Source: Paenibacillus doosanensis (lineage in GTDB: Bacteria; Bacillota; Bacilli; Paenibacillales; NBRC-103111). From it: DNA of 64,000 nucleotides. The notes below the pieces were generated by a model. It did not search any database, was not told where the DNA came from, and saw nothing but the letters and a program-made list of their open reading frames with translations. The position numbers and the translations under genes are program-made. Positions 1 through 7,511 of this stretch are shown here, piece after piece. The stretch lies in the NCBI RefSeq assembly GCF_025060755.1, contig NZ_JANYUY010000023.1, positions 1 through 64,000 on the forward strand, given 5' to 3'. The stretch's first letter is position 1. Every line of letters starts with the position of its first letter.

Positions 1-40
1 TCGATACGTCTAAGCCTACGTATTTTATGGTATCCTTCAT
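1..40 (-). CDS. IS110-family transposase, N-terminal fragment cut by window edge
   Basis: Only the first 13 codons are in the window. The reverse strand reads AAAGGAGAG, eight bases, ATG, then M-K-D-T-I-K-Y-V-G-L-D-V-S. A start of the form 'YVGLDVSK' is the hallmark N-terminus of IS110-family DEDD recombinases, where the first Asp is catalytic. The family catalyses site-specific recombination of its own element and, by established knowledge, is guided by a bridge RNA made from the noncoding end of the element. The call rests on a very short stretch, so a different RNase H-fold protein cannot be excluded. Confidence 0.6.
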   Translation of the reverse strand, partial: MKDTIKYVGLDVS

Positions 41-193
41 AGTACAGACTCTCCTTTGCAATTTAGCTCTGATTTTGGTTTTGGTTTAGCTTCTACTACA
101 CCATTATTCCCAAAATTAACCTAAGACGTTGCACTGACGGGGAGTCTGTCTCGTTCATGATAACTGTTGCAAACGGATTCTTTGGATTGTTTT
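1..193 (-). mobile_element. probable noncoding end of an IS110-type element
   Basis: About 150 bases upstream of the transposase start hold no gene. They end near a sequence shared with an intergenic repeat found elsewhere in the window (positions 209-230 against 38113-38134). In IS110-group elements the region 5' of the recombinase gene is the element end that encodes the bridge RNA, and such elements often insert into repeated palindromes. The boundary near 193 is inferred from where similarity to the repeat stops and is uncertain. Confidence 0.35.
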
Positions 194-208
194 AACGCTT
201 ACGCTTTT

Positions 209-230
209 CCAGATTCAAATGGCCCCTCCG
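209..230 (-). repeat. 22-bp exact copy of a dispersed intergenic repeat
   Basis: The reverse complement of these 22 bases is identical to 38113-38134, where the sequence forms one arm of a large hairpin. Beyond the 22 bases both copies continue with a similar GCGTA(A)GCGTT block before diverging. Confidence 0.75.
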
Positions 231-265
231 CTCTTTTTTCACCAGGCTTCTAAGAGTCTGTCCGA

Positions 266-409
266 TAAGCGGCCGAAGAGTCGATAGAAAGTTGGAGCAG
301 CGTAAGCGATCGCCTTTGTAGACGGATTTTCTTTTCTCCGCTTTAGCGGTTCAAAATGAAAAAAATCCGGCTACAACAGCGCGTGGAAACTTCTATCGAC
401 CGCAGGACA
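266..409. repeat. long imperfect inverted repeat
   Basis: Two arms of about 45 bases can pair with bulges. The left arm runs TCGATAGAAAGTT...TTTGTAGACGGATTTT (about 283-331) and the right arm AAAATCCGGCTACAA...AACTTCTATCGA (about 363-401). The loop holds a small CCGCTTTAGCGG hairpin. The block at 300-331 resembles the inner part of the repeat at 38143-38172. It may be a mobile intergenic palindrome or the 3' end of a lost gene. Confidence 0.6.
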
Positions 410-486
410 CGACGAAATCACCACACTTCTAAAGCATATCATAAAAAAGTTGGCAGGATAAACAACATATGGATAAAATGAAAAAC

Positions 487-527
487 AACCCGTTCAAGCT
501 TCATGAAGAAGCGTGTACGGGTTGTTG
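487..527. terminator. hairpin, possible terminator
   Basis: CAACCCGT near 487 pairs with ACGGGTTG near 520 across a loop of about 23 bases that itself contains an AAGCTTCATGAAGAAGC-type stem. There is an A-rich run on the left flank, so it could end transcription toward the left. No U-run lies on the right. Confidence 0.4.
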
Positions 528-557
528 CTAAGAGAGCGCTGGGCGCAATGCAAACTG

Positions 558-743
558 TAACGGACATGTCAGCCGTTATTGACGACCATATCGGCCTTTA
601 TCATTTCTAACGGACACGGATGCAGCTATGATGATCCATATGCCGCCGGAGCGAGCCGATTGAGGCGAATAAGCGCCATGACGTCCGTTAGCATTTGCAA
701 AACGGCGAATTGACGCGAATTAAGCGCCATGACGTCCGTTAGC
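558..743. repeat. cluster of TAACGGAC intergenic repeats
   Basis: The octamer TAACGGAC occurs at 558-565 and 608-615, and its complement GTCCGTTA at 683-690 and 734-741. The last two are embedded in a near-identical direct repeat of about 32 bases (661-692 and 711-743) containing AAGCGCCATGACGTCCGTTA, separated by 18 bases. No reading frame covers the cluster. It lies just downstream of the lipoprotein gene that ends at 827. Confidence 0.75.
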
Positions 744-826
744 TTACCGCTTCCACCTGAGCAGCCGCGGTCAGCGCGCGAAGCGTGCCCGCACAAGAAT
801 TCTACGCGCAGGAAAGCCTGTCTCCG

Positions 827-1735
827 TCAGCTGCTGGAGCCCCCGCTGGAATGCGAGCTGCTGGAGGAAGAGCTGCCTATGCCGCCCTTGGACCCGGAAG
901 TGCCGCTCGAAATACCGCTTGAGGAGCTGGAGCCGCTCTTGCTGCCTGAGGATACGGAAGAAGACGAGCTTCCGGACGATGAGCCGGAGCCGGACGCGCT
1001 TCCTGTCGCCGGATGCGAGCCGGAGGATGCGGCGCCGCTGGAGCTCGTTCCCGTCTTCGCTGTTCCTGTGGCGCTCGCTGAGCCAGTAGAGCCGCTTCCC
1101 GTCGTCCCGTTAGAACCGGCGTTCCCTCCGGCGCTTTTCTCCGCCGTACCGGCACTGCTGCCGGAACCGCCGTTCGCCGTGCCGAACGATCCGGTACGCG
1201 ACGATGTCGTCGGCGTGTTCGCATTGCCGGACGGCGCCGGCGTCGGCGCGGTCTTGCCGCCGGTTCCCGCCGCAGGCTGGGACGGGGCCGGTGCCTGGGC
1301 TTTCCCGGCTCCGGCCGCAGCCGCGCCGATCGCCCCGATGGCGGCCCCGGCGAGCGCTCCCGTGATCAGCCCCGAAGAAATCGAGGAGCTGCGTCCGTAA
1401 TAGGTCGCGCCGTCATGGTCGTAAGCGTACTGCTTATCGTACGCTTCTCCCGAATCGTCACAGCGGTTGTCGTTATTATCATCCGCGCAATAATCTTTCT
1501 GCGTGCCGCCGTACGGAGGCGCCTGCTGATTGTCCGCCGGCTGCTGCGTCGTCTCCGAGCCGCCGTTAGCCGCGGCAACCTGCTGCGCCGCATTGTTCAC
1601 GGCTGCGGGAGGATTGGCCGGCGTCTGTCCGCAGCCGGCGAGCGCGGTCGCCATGAATACCGACACCAGCATCGCCGACTTATTGAGCGGAGGCGTCTTC
1701 CCTTTGTTGTGATCCTTTGCTTGTTTTTGCCGCAT
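827..1735 (-). CDS. Ser/Gly-rich lipoprotein with glycine-zipper segment
   Basis: A 302-residue protein. The start at 1735 is chosen because GGGGTGG lies five bases upstream; a longer frame to 1819 has no such site. After a basic N-terminus and hydrophobic core comes the lipobox ALAGC, so the mature protein should be a membrane-anchored lipoprotein. Then follow a Gln/Ala-rich stretch, an acidic motif CADDNNDNRCDD that resembles a calcium-binding loop, a glycine-zipper-like segment (SGLITGALAGAAIGAIGAAA), a Pro/Ala linker, and about 130 residues almost entirely of Ser, Gly, Thr and Ala. The tail is low complexity and compositionally biased, so large GC-rich frames on the other strand are shadows. 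Function is not known; a cell-envelope or spore-surface role is a guess. Confidence 0.7.
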   Translation of the reverse strand: MRQKQAKDHNKGKTPPLNKSAMLVSVFMATALAGCGQTPANPPAAVNNAAQQVAAANGGSETTQQPADNQQAPPYGGTQKDYCADDNNDNRCDDSGEAYDKQYAYDHDGATYYGRSSSISSGLITGALAGAAIGAIGAAAAGAGKAQAPAPSQPAAGTGGKTAPTPAPSGNANTPTTSSRTGSFGTANGGSGSSAGTAEKSAGGNAGSNGTTGSGSTGSASATGTAKTGTSSSGAASSGSHPATGSASGSGSSSGSSSSSVSSGSKSGSSSSSGISSGTSGSKGGIGSSSSSSSHSSGGSSS

Positions 1736-1926
1736 TGTTCCACCCCATTCGAACCTATGAATCGCATATTCATCCATTTTATCATATTGGAACGCCTGAG
1801 ATCCTGCCATCATTGACAAAATTCAGGCGATTGCGCAGAGCGGCAAGCCGCCCCCCGGCTTTTTCCAATACTTACTAAGACGCAATATCCCGCCAAAAGG
1901 TTTCACTTTCCCGGCACAATACTCCG

Positions 1927-2937
1927 TTATAACCGAATATCCGACGACTCGCGGACAATCAGCTCGGATTCGAGCACCAGAACCCGGTCTTCTTCCTTGA
2001 GCGAGTCATGCTCCAACTGATGAAGAATTTTGTCGACGATCGCTCTGCCCATGCGAATTTTCGGCTGGCTAACCGTGCTCAGCTTCGGGGTAATGTACCG
2101 GCTGATTCTGTCATTGTCCACGCCTACGACGGCAATTTGTCCCGGAATCGCAATATTGAATTCGCGGCATGCCTTGTATACGCCGAGCGCCATTTCATCG
2201 TTAGCCGCGTAGACGGCCGAAAAGCTGACCTTCTTATCCAACAGTCGCTTCATCGCTTCATAGCCGCCCCGCTCGTTGAAATCGCCGTTCTCAATCAGCT
2301 CAGGCAAGAACGGAAGGTGATGCTCCCGGAGCGCCTTCATATACCCCTCCAACCTTTCGAAGCTGTCAATCGCATCGGCGTAACCGCTTAAGAACACGAT
2401 CTCTTTATGCCCACGCTCGACCAGATGGCGCACGACCTCCTTGGAAAATTTCACGTTATCCGTAAACACGCACGGCACCTTGCCGTTCCCGACATACCGC
2501 CCGACGATGCCGATCGAATAATTCATGTCGACGATCCGCGCCAATTCCTCCTCGGACAGCTGCGGAGTGACGAGAATCATGCTGTCCACCGTCCGGTTAA
2601 TCAGCAGATTAAGAAAGTCCAGTTCCTTTTCCTTGTTGTTTCCCGTATCGCAAATGATCACTTTATATTTTTGGGCGTACGCCTTGTTTTCGATGCCTTT
2701 AATAATTTCCGCATAGTAAGAGTTGTTAATTTCCGGAACAATGACGCCGATGGTCATCGTTTTCTGCGAGCGAAGGTTTTTGGCGGCCGCATTGGGCAAA
2801 TAACCCAGCTCCCGAATGACCTCCATCACCTTCTCTTTCGTCTTGGCGTTAACGTTGGCCGTATTGTTCAGCACGCGGGAGACGGTAGCCGGAGAAACGC
2901 CCGCTCTTGAGGCTACATCGACAATTTTAATATCCAT
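1927..2937 (-). CDS. LacI/GalR-family transcriptional regulator
   Basis: A 336-residue repressor. The N-terminus (IKIVDVASRAGVSPATVSRV) is a textbook LacI helix-turn-helix followed by the hinge helix YLPNAAAKNLRSQKT. The rest is a periplasmic-binding-protein-like sugar domain ending in an ordinary LacI C-terminus. ATG at 2937 is nine bases from AAGG; ATG at 2943 is only three bases away and is less likely. Upstream lie LacI-type operators at 3001, 3095 and 3283, the last at the promoter of the divergent solute-binding protein, so it probably autoregulates and controls that gene. The ligand is unknown; CcpA is excluded by sequence and context rather than by proof. Confidence 0.9.
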   Translation of the reverse strand: MDIKIVDVASRAGVSPATVSRVLNNTANVNAKTKEKVMEVIRELGYLPNAAAKNLRSQKTMTIGVIVPEINNSYYAEIIKGIENKAYAQKYKVIICDTGNNKEKELDFLNLLINRTVDSMILVTPQLSEEELARIVDMNYSIGIVGRYVGNGKVPCVFTDNVKFSKEVVRHLVERGHKEIVFLSGYADAIDSFERLEGYMKALREHHLPFLPELIENGDFNERGGYEAMKRLLDKKVSFSAVYAANDEMALGVYKACREFNIAIPGQIAVVGVDNDRISRYITPKLSTVSQPKIRMGRAIVDKILHQLEHDSLKEEDRVLVLESELIVRESSDIRL

Positions 2938-3000
2938 AGTCATCTACCTTATCCTAAGTTAGCCTTCTTGCAAGCTATTGTAAAAAATATACTGCATTGA

Positions 3001-3012
3001 GAAATCGATTTC
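3001..3012. promoter_or_regulatory. LacI-type operator 1
   Basis: GAAATCGATTTC, a perfect 12-base palindrome with the central CG typical of LacI/CcpA sites, about 65 bases upstream of the LacI gene start. Confidence 0.65.
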
Positions 3013-3094
3013 AAGCATTGTTTTCATAGAATCGCGTTTCCTGTGCCGGATCAAGCGCTCATCAATGGAACCGCCCGACTCTATGATTATATTT

Positions 3095-3106
3095 GAAAAC
3101 GATTTC
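3095..3106. promoter_or_regulatory. LacI-type operator 2
   Basis: GAAAACGATTTC, one mismatch from perfect symmetry, between the divergent LacI and solute-binding protein genes. Confidence 0.55.
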
Positions 3107-3246
3107 TGAATGTCGTTTTTTCACATATCCCGAAAGCCTTCTATTCCCTTGCTCCATAAAGGATTGGCGTTTTTCCGCCATGAGCCGCCATGATCGGCAT
3201 TTTTAATAGATTTTTATTTTCGCTTAACGATCTTTGCATTTGCTTA

Positions 3247-3296
3247 TTGACTTCCTGATGCTGGGATTATTATAATAAACCATGAAATCGATTTCA
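3247..3296 (+). promoter_or_regulatory. sigma-A promoter with overlapping LacI operator 3
   Basis: TTGACT at 3247-3252 and TATAAT at 3271-3276 are separated by 18 bases. TGAAATCGATTTCA at 3283-3296, a perfect match to the LacI/cre-type palindrome, sits at the expected transcription start. Repression by blocking initiation is the natural reading. It leaves a 5' leader of about 180 bases before the gene at 3478, in which no known riboswitch was recognised. Confidence 0.7.
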
Positions 3297-3477
3297 TAAT
3301 TATGTTCACCTCTGACCAGTAGCTAATGGTCGAATCTGTTTTCGCCAAGCATGCGGAATGTCCTTGTTTTAAAATCGGCGCAGCGTCACCAAATTCCTTG
3401 GTAAGCGTTTTATAATAATTTATAATTGCGACCAAATCATTGCGTTTGACAAATTTTCGCCATGGGGGGCAAATAAA

Positions 3478-4821
3478 ATGAAAAAACATACATATGCTTT
3501 GGCCGGAACCTTATTGTTGTTAGGCAGCGTCCTCGCCGGCTGCTCCGGCTCCGCTCCTGCAGCGGATACGCCCGCGTCGTCCGGCACCGCCACAGGCTCC
3601 GGCTCGGCCGCGGCGGTTGTGGATAAACCGGTGGAGCTGTATTTTTACCACAACGGCAATATTACCGAGGAGCAGTTCCAAACGATGTACGGCAACTACA
3701 TGAAGGAAAAGCTGCCTAACGTCACCGCCAAATTCGTGCCCAAAGATAAAAACGTATCTCTAGCGGAAATGATCAGCAGCGGAACGACCAAAATCGATAT
3801 TTTCATCGATTCGATCGGCCAAATCGGTCTGAAAGGCTCGCTTCTCGATATCGGCTTGAACCAGGATCTTACCGATCTGGTCAAAAAGCATAACGTCGAC
3901 TTGAACCGTTTCGAGCCGACCACGCTGGAGGCCATTCAGGTTATGGGCGGGCTGTACGGGATGCCGATCAGCAACAGCGCGCTTGTGCTTATGTACAATA
4001 AAGACATTTTCGATAAATTCGGGGTTGCCTATCCGAAGGACGGCATGACGTGGGATGATTTGGCCGATATGGCCCGCAAGCTGACCCGTTCCGAGGGCGG
4101 AACCCAATATGTCGGCTATACGACGTCGATCAACCATTTTCTGCGGCTCAACCCATTGTCTTTGGCCAACATCGATCCGGCGGCCAAAACGGCTGCGCTC
4201 GAAACCGACGACTGGAAAAAACTGATTCAAGAAACGCTGGTGAAGCCGATGCAGGTGGAAGGCTACAACCAGGTATTGAACGACTTGCAGAAGCAGTGGT
4301 ATAAGATCCCTTACCTTGACGAGTTTTCAAAAACGCGCAATGTGGCCATGTTCAGCTTCATGTACGGCGATTATTCGTGGGCTAAGGATATGAATTGGGA
4401 CGTAGCGGCGCTGCCGACGTTCGCGGATAAGCCGAAGATAGGCAGCCAAGCTTATCCCAGCTATATGTTCGTCACTTCAACCAGCGAGCATAAGGATGAA
4501 GCGATGGAAGTCATCAAATTGTTTATTTCGGACGACTACCAATCCCAGCTGTCCAAAACCGGAGGCATCACCATTTTGAAAGACGAAGCGATCAAGCAGC
4601 AGTTCGGCTCCGAAACGCCGTTGAAGGATAAGAACATTAAAAACGCCGTCTTTTACAACGCCTTCGCTCCTGCGGCTCCAAAAACCAGATTCGACACCTA
4701 TGTCGAAGACGGGATTCGCGGTCAGATTACCCCTCTCTTGTTAGGCGAAACGGATCTGAATACGGCGCTGCGAACGGCGCAGGAAGGGATCAACAAGAAG
4801 ATCGAAGCCGATACCCAATAA
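3478..4821 (+). CDS. extracellular solute-binding lipoprotein (family 1, sugar type)
   Basis: A 447-residue protein with a lipoprotein signal (basic start, LLLLGSVLAGC lipobox) and a Ser/Ala/Gly linker, then a bilobed binding domain of the kind used by carbohydrate ABC importers (KPVELYFYHNGNI..., LYGMPISNSALVLMYNKDIFDKFG, and a YPSYMFVTSTSEHKDEA segment). GGGGGGC lies eight bases before ATG. No permease or ATPase gene is adjacent, so it must work with permeases elsewhere or act as a sensor. The LacI-controlled promoter at 3247 points to induction by a sugar. A strong terminator follows. Confidence 0.88.
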   Translation: MKKHTYALAGTLLLLGSVLAGCSGSAPAADTPASSGTATGSGSAAAVVDKPVELYFYHNGNITEEQFQTMYGNYMKEKLPNVTAKFVPKDKNVSLAEMISSGTTKIDIFIDSIGQIGLKGSLLDIGLNQDLTDLVKKHNVDLNRFEPTTLEAIQVMGGLYGMPISNSALVLMYNKDIFDKFGVAYPKDGMTWDDLADMARKLTRSEGGTQYVGYTTSINHFLRLNPLSLANIDPAAKTAALETDDWKKLIQETLVKPMQVEGYNQVLNDLQKQWYKIPYLDEFSKTRNVAMFSFMYGDYSWAKDMNWDVAALPTFADKPKIGSQAYPSYMFVTSTSEHKDEAMEVIKLFISDDYQSQLSKTGGITILKDEAIKQQFGSETPLKDKNIKNAVFYNAFAPAAPKTRFDTYVEDGIRGQITPLLLGETDLNTALRTAQEGINKKIEADTQ

Positions 4822-4842
4822 TTGATTGCCGAAATATACGAC

Positions 4843-4883
4843 GGCCTCCAGACGCTTCATTATAGCGCCGGGAGGCCTTTTTT
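4843..4883 (+). terminator. rho-independent terminator of the solute-binding protein gene
   Basis: GGCCTCC (4843-4849) pairs with GGAGGCC (4871-4877), followed by TTTTTT. Confidence 0.85.
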
Positions 4884-4974
4884 CTGCCGCTCGTTCTCCG
4901 TTATACGGTTACATTGACTAGAATCCGTAAATACCAGATAATGAAAACTACGCTGATTCGAGGTGATTTCCACG

Positions 4975-6018
4975 ATGACGAATTCCTCTTTACGGTGGAA
5001 AGGTATCCACTACGATGTCGGCACGCATACGCGCAGCCGGCATACGTCGTCCCGCGACACGTTCGATCACGATATCGTGCGCCGGGAAATCGAATTGATC
5101 CGAAGCGAGCTGAACTGCAATGCGATCCGCATTTCCGGTCAGGATATCGAGCGGCTGACCTTCGCCGCGGATTGCGCGCTGGAGCAGGGGCTGTCGGTAT
5201 GGTTCTCGCCCGCATGGATCGACGCAACCGAACCGGAGACGCTCCGCTATTTCGCCGAATGCGCCGAAGCTGCGGAGAAACTGCGCCTGCGCTCACCCGA
5301 GGCCGAGGTGATCTTTGTAGCCGGATGCGAGCTTTCCTTATTCATGAGCGGGCTCATTCAAGGGCGCACCAGCTTCGACCGCATTCAGACGATGATGAAG
5401 CCTTGGCTGCTGCTCAAAAGCACGCTTGTCAAAGGCTCCTTTCACAAGCGGCTCAACCGTTTCCTTACCCGGGCGACCGCGGAGATCCGGCGGCATTTTC
5501 ACGGGCCGGTCACTTATGCTTCCGGCTCCTGGGAGAACGCGGATTGGTCGCTGTTCGATATCGTCGGCATCGATTATTACCGGGACGCCATGAACCGAGA
5601 TTCTTACCGGGATAAGCTGAAAGCTTATTTGGCCTATGGCAAACCGGTCGTCGCCTTGGAGTTCGGCTGCTGCACTTATCGGGGAGCGGAGGACAAGGGC
5701 GGCTACGGCTGGGCCATCGTCGATCACGATGCGTCGCCCAAGAAGCTCAAAGGCCGTTATGTACGGGACGAACAGGTGCAGACCGCCTACATGGAGGAAC
5801 TGCTTCGCATTTTCCGGGAAGAAGGAGTCAGCGGCGCCTTCTGGTATACGTTCGTCAGCCAGACGTACCCGTACGCCGAGCGGCCGGAATACGATCTGGA
5901 CACGGCCAGCTACAGCGTCGTCCGAACGATTCCCGGGCGGCATGGAACCGTCTATCCCGATATGCCCTGGGAGCCGAAGCGATCGTTCTACGCGCTGGCC
6001 GCATGCTATAAGGAATAA
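4975..6018 (+). CDS. TIM-barrel, glycoside-hydrolase-like protein of unknown function
   Basis: A 347-residue soluble protein without a signal peptide. ATG at 4975 lies nine bases after GAGGTG; a GTG four codons earlier overlaps that ribosome site. Features that recall a retaining glycoside hydrolase barrel are AIRISGQDIERL near the N-terminus, FVAGCELSLF (possible acid/base Glu region), FDIVGIDYYRDAM, KPVVALEFGC (possible nucleophile Glu) and SGAFWYTFV near the end. These strand-ending motifs follow the order expected of a beta/alpha barrel. I do not recognise a named family; some relatives are annotated as abortive infection proteins without experimental support. It is probably monocistronic. 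Confidence 0.6.
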   Translation: MTNSSLRWKGIHYDVGTHTRSRHTSSRDTFDHDIVRREIELIRSELNCNAIRISGQDIERLTFAADCALEQGLSVWFSPAWIDATEPETLRYFAECAEAAEKLRLRSPEAEVIFVAGCELSLFMSGLIQGRTSFDRIQTMMKPWLLLKSTLVKGSFHKRLNRFLTRATAEIRRHFHGPVTYASGSWENADWSLFDIVGIDYYRDAMNRDSYRDKLKAYLAYGKPVVALEFGCCTYRGAEDKGGYGWAIVDHDASPKKLKGRYVRDEQVQTAYMEELLRIFREEGVSGAFWYTFVSQTYPYAERPEYDLDTASYSVVRTIPGRHGTVYPDMPWEPKRSFYALAACYKE

Positions 6019-6174
6019 CCTTATGCCGGATCGCCGATAGCGCGGCCGTCCACCATAACCGTCCAGTCTTTCAACTCGCCGCCCTGCCGCGCGCCCTACA
6101 GAGCTAACCCTCCGCCGATTGTTTTATCGTACGGGCTGTCTTCGCGCCAGCAGAAATTTGTTCATATTTATCCT

Positions 6175-7287
6175 CTACAGAAGCGCTTGGGTCGCTTCGG
6201 GCGTGAACGGGGTAAGCTCGCCGGTGCGGCCTTCCTTCACTTTGACGGCCCACGCCGGATCGGCCAGAAGCGCGCGGCCTACGGCGACCAAGTCGAACTC
6301 CTGACGCTCCAGTCTGTCGAGCAAGCCTTCGATCTGCTCATTGGCGGCGCCTGAGCCTTCCCGGAAGTAGCTCATAAAATCCCCGTCCAGTCCTACGGAA
6401 CCGACGGTTACCGTAGGCTTGCCGGTCAGCTTCTTCGTCCAGCCGGCCAGATTCAGCTCCGAGCCCGCAAATTCAGGCTCCCAGAAGCGGCGGGTCGAGC
6501 AGTGGAACAGGTCGACCCCCGCGTCCGTCAGCACCGTCAAAAACCGTTCAAGCTCCTGCGGGCTCTCCGCCAGCCTGGTCGTATATTCGGCCGTTTTCCA
6601 TTGGGAAAAACGCAGCATAATCGGGAAATCCGGCCCTACCGCGCGGCGGCAAGCTTCTATAATTTCCACGGCAAACCGCGCGCGGCCGATCAGATCCCCT
6701 CCGTAACGATCCGTGCGCCGGTTCGTCCGCTCCCAGAAAAACTGATCGATCAAATAACCGTGTGCGCCGTGCAGCTCAATACCGTCGAACCCGAGCCGTT
6801 TGGCGTCGGCGGCTCCTTGAGCGAACGCTTCGACGACGGCCGCAATCTCCTGCTCGGTCATCGGCTCCGCCACCTTGGCGCCCGAGGCGTCGAGCCCGGA
6901 CGGACCGATCGGCATCGCTTCGGGATTGGGCAGATCGCCGACTTTGCGCTGCGTTCCCACATGCCACAGCTGAGGCATAATTTTGCCTCCAGCCGCATGA
7001 ACTTCTTCGACTACGCGCGCCCAGCCGGCAAGCGCTTCTTCACCGTGAAAATTCGGGAGGTTGGGACTCCCCCCGGCAGCCGGGTGATTGATCAGCGTCC
7101 CCTCCGTCACGATCAGGCCGACTTCGTTCTCCGCACGGCGCCGGTAATATGCGGCTACATCCGGTCCGGGAACTCCGTTCGGCGAAAAGCCGCGGGTCAT
7201 CGGGGCCATAACGATGCGATTGGCCAGAGACAGTGTGCCTCCTTGAAACGGTTGAAACAAAGCTTGAACGGATCGTGAATCAGTCAT
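6175..7287 (-). CDS. NADH:flavin oxidoreductase, Old Yellow Enzyme family
   Basis: A 370-residue FMN-dependent enzyme expected to reduce activated C=C bonds with NAD(P)H in the cytosol. Motifs in order: LANRIVMAPMTRGF (FMN-binding strand 1), GLIVTEGTLINHP, QLWHVGTQ, GFDGIELHGAHGYLIDQFFW (the H-x-A-H ligand-binding pair and the catalytic-loop region), NRRTDRYGGDL, and DLVAVGRALLADPAW for FMN phosphate binding. Length is normal for the 12-oxophytodienoate reductase-like class. GGAGG lies eight bases upstream of the ATG. It is next to, and in the same direction as, the siderophore operon, but 220 bases separate them, so co-transcription is uncertain. Confidence 0.92.
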   Translation of the reverse strand: MTDSRSVQALFQPFQGGTLSLANRIVMAPMTRGFSPNGVPGPDVAAYYRRRAENEVGLIVTEGTLINHPAAGGSPNLPNFHGEEALAGWARVVEEVHAAGGKIMPQLWHVGTQRKVGDLPNPEAMPIGPSGLDASGAKVAEPMTEQEIAAVVEAFAQGAADAKRLGFDGIELHGAHGYLIDQFFWERTNRRTDRYGGDLIGRARFAVEIIEACRRAVGPDFPIMLRFSQWKTAEYTTRLAESPQELERFLTVLTDAGVDLFHCSTRRFWEPEFAGSELNLAGWTKKLTGKPTVTVGSVGLDGDFMSYFREGSGAANEQIEGLLDRLERQEFDLVAVGRALLADPAWAVKVKEGRTGELTPFTPEATQALL

Positions 7288-7511
7288 TATCGATTTCCTC
7301 CATCCTTATAATAACTAGCAGCGGAAGATGCATAGTGCCATTATAGCAATATTCCGATAAAAGTACACTGCATTAACCGGCTGGACTGCAAGGGCGTGAA
7401 CGTCTTCTCCGGCAGGCCCGTAAATGGCAAAATCCGCGGCTTGACGGCCCGTTTCGGCCGCCTGCTGCGGATTGCGGTTGAATCTATTCGATGGCGGGAG
7501 ATATCCCTTCT

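Noticed and set aside
729-1400. 223-codon plus-strand frame rich in Pro, Leu and Glu
   Set aside because: It is the antisense shadow of the Ser/Gly-rich lipoprotein; it has no ribosome site, and the minus frame has a lipoprotein signal and lipobox.
6021-6085. short minus-strand frame GGELKDWTVMVDGRAIGDPA
   Set aside because: Possibly the last residues of a lost gene, but a stop lies just upstream and it is too short to assign.
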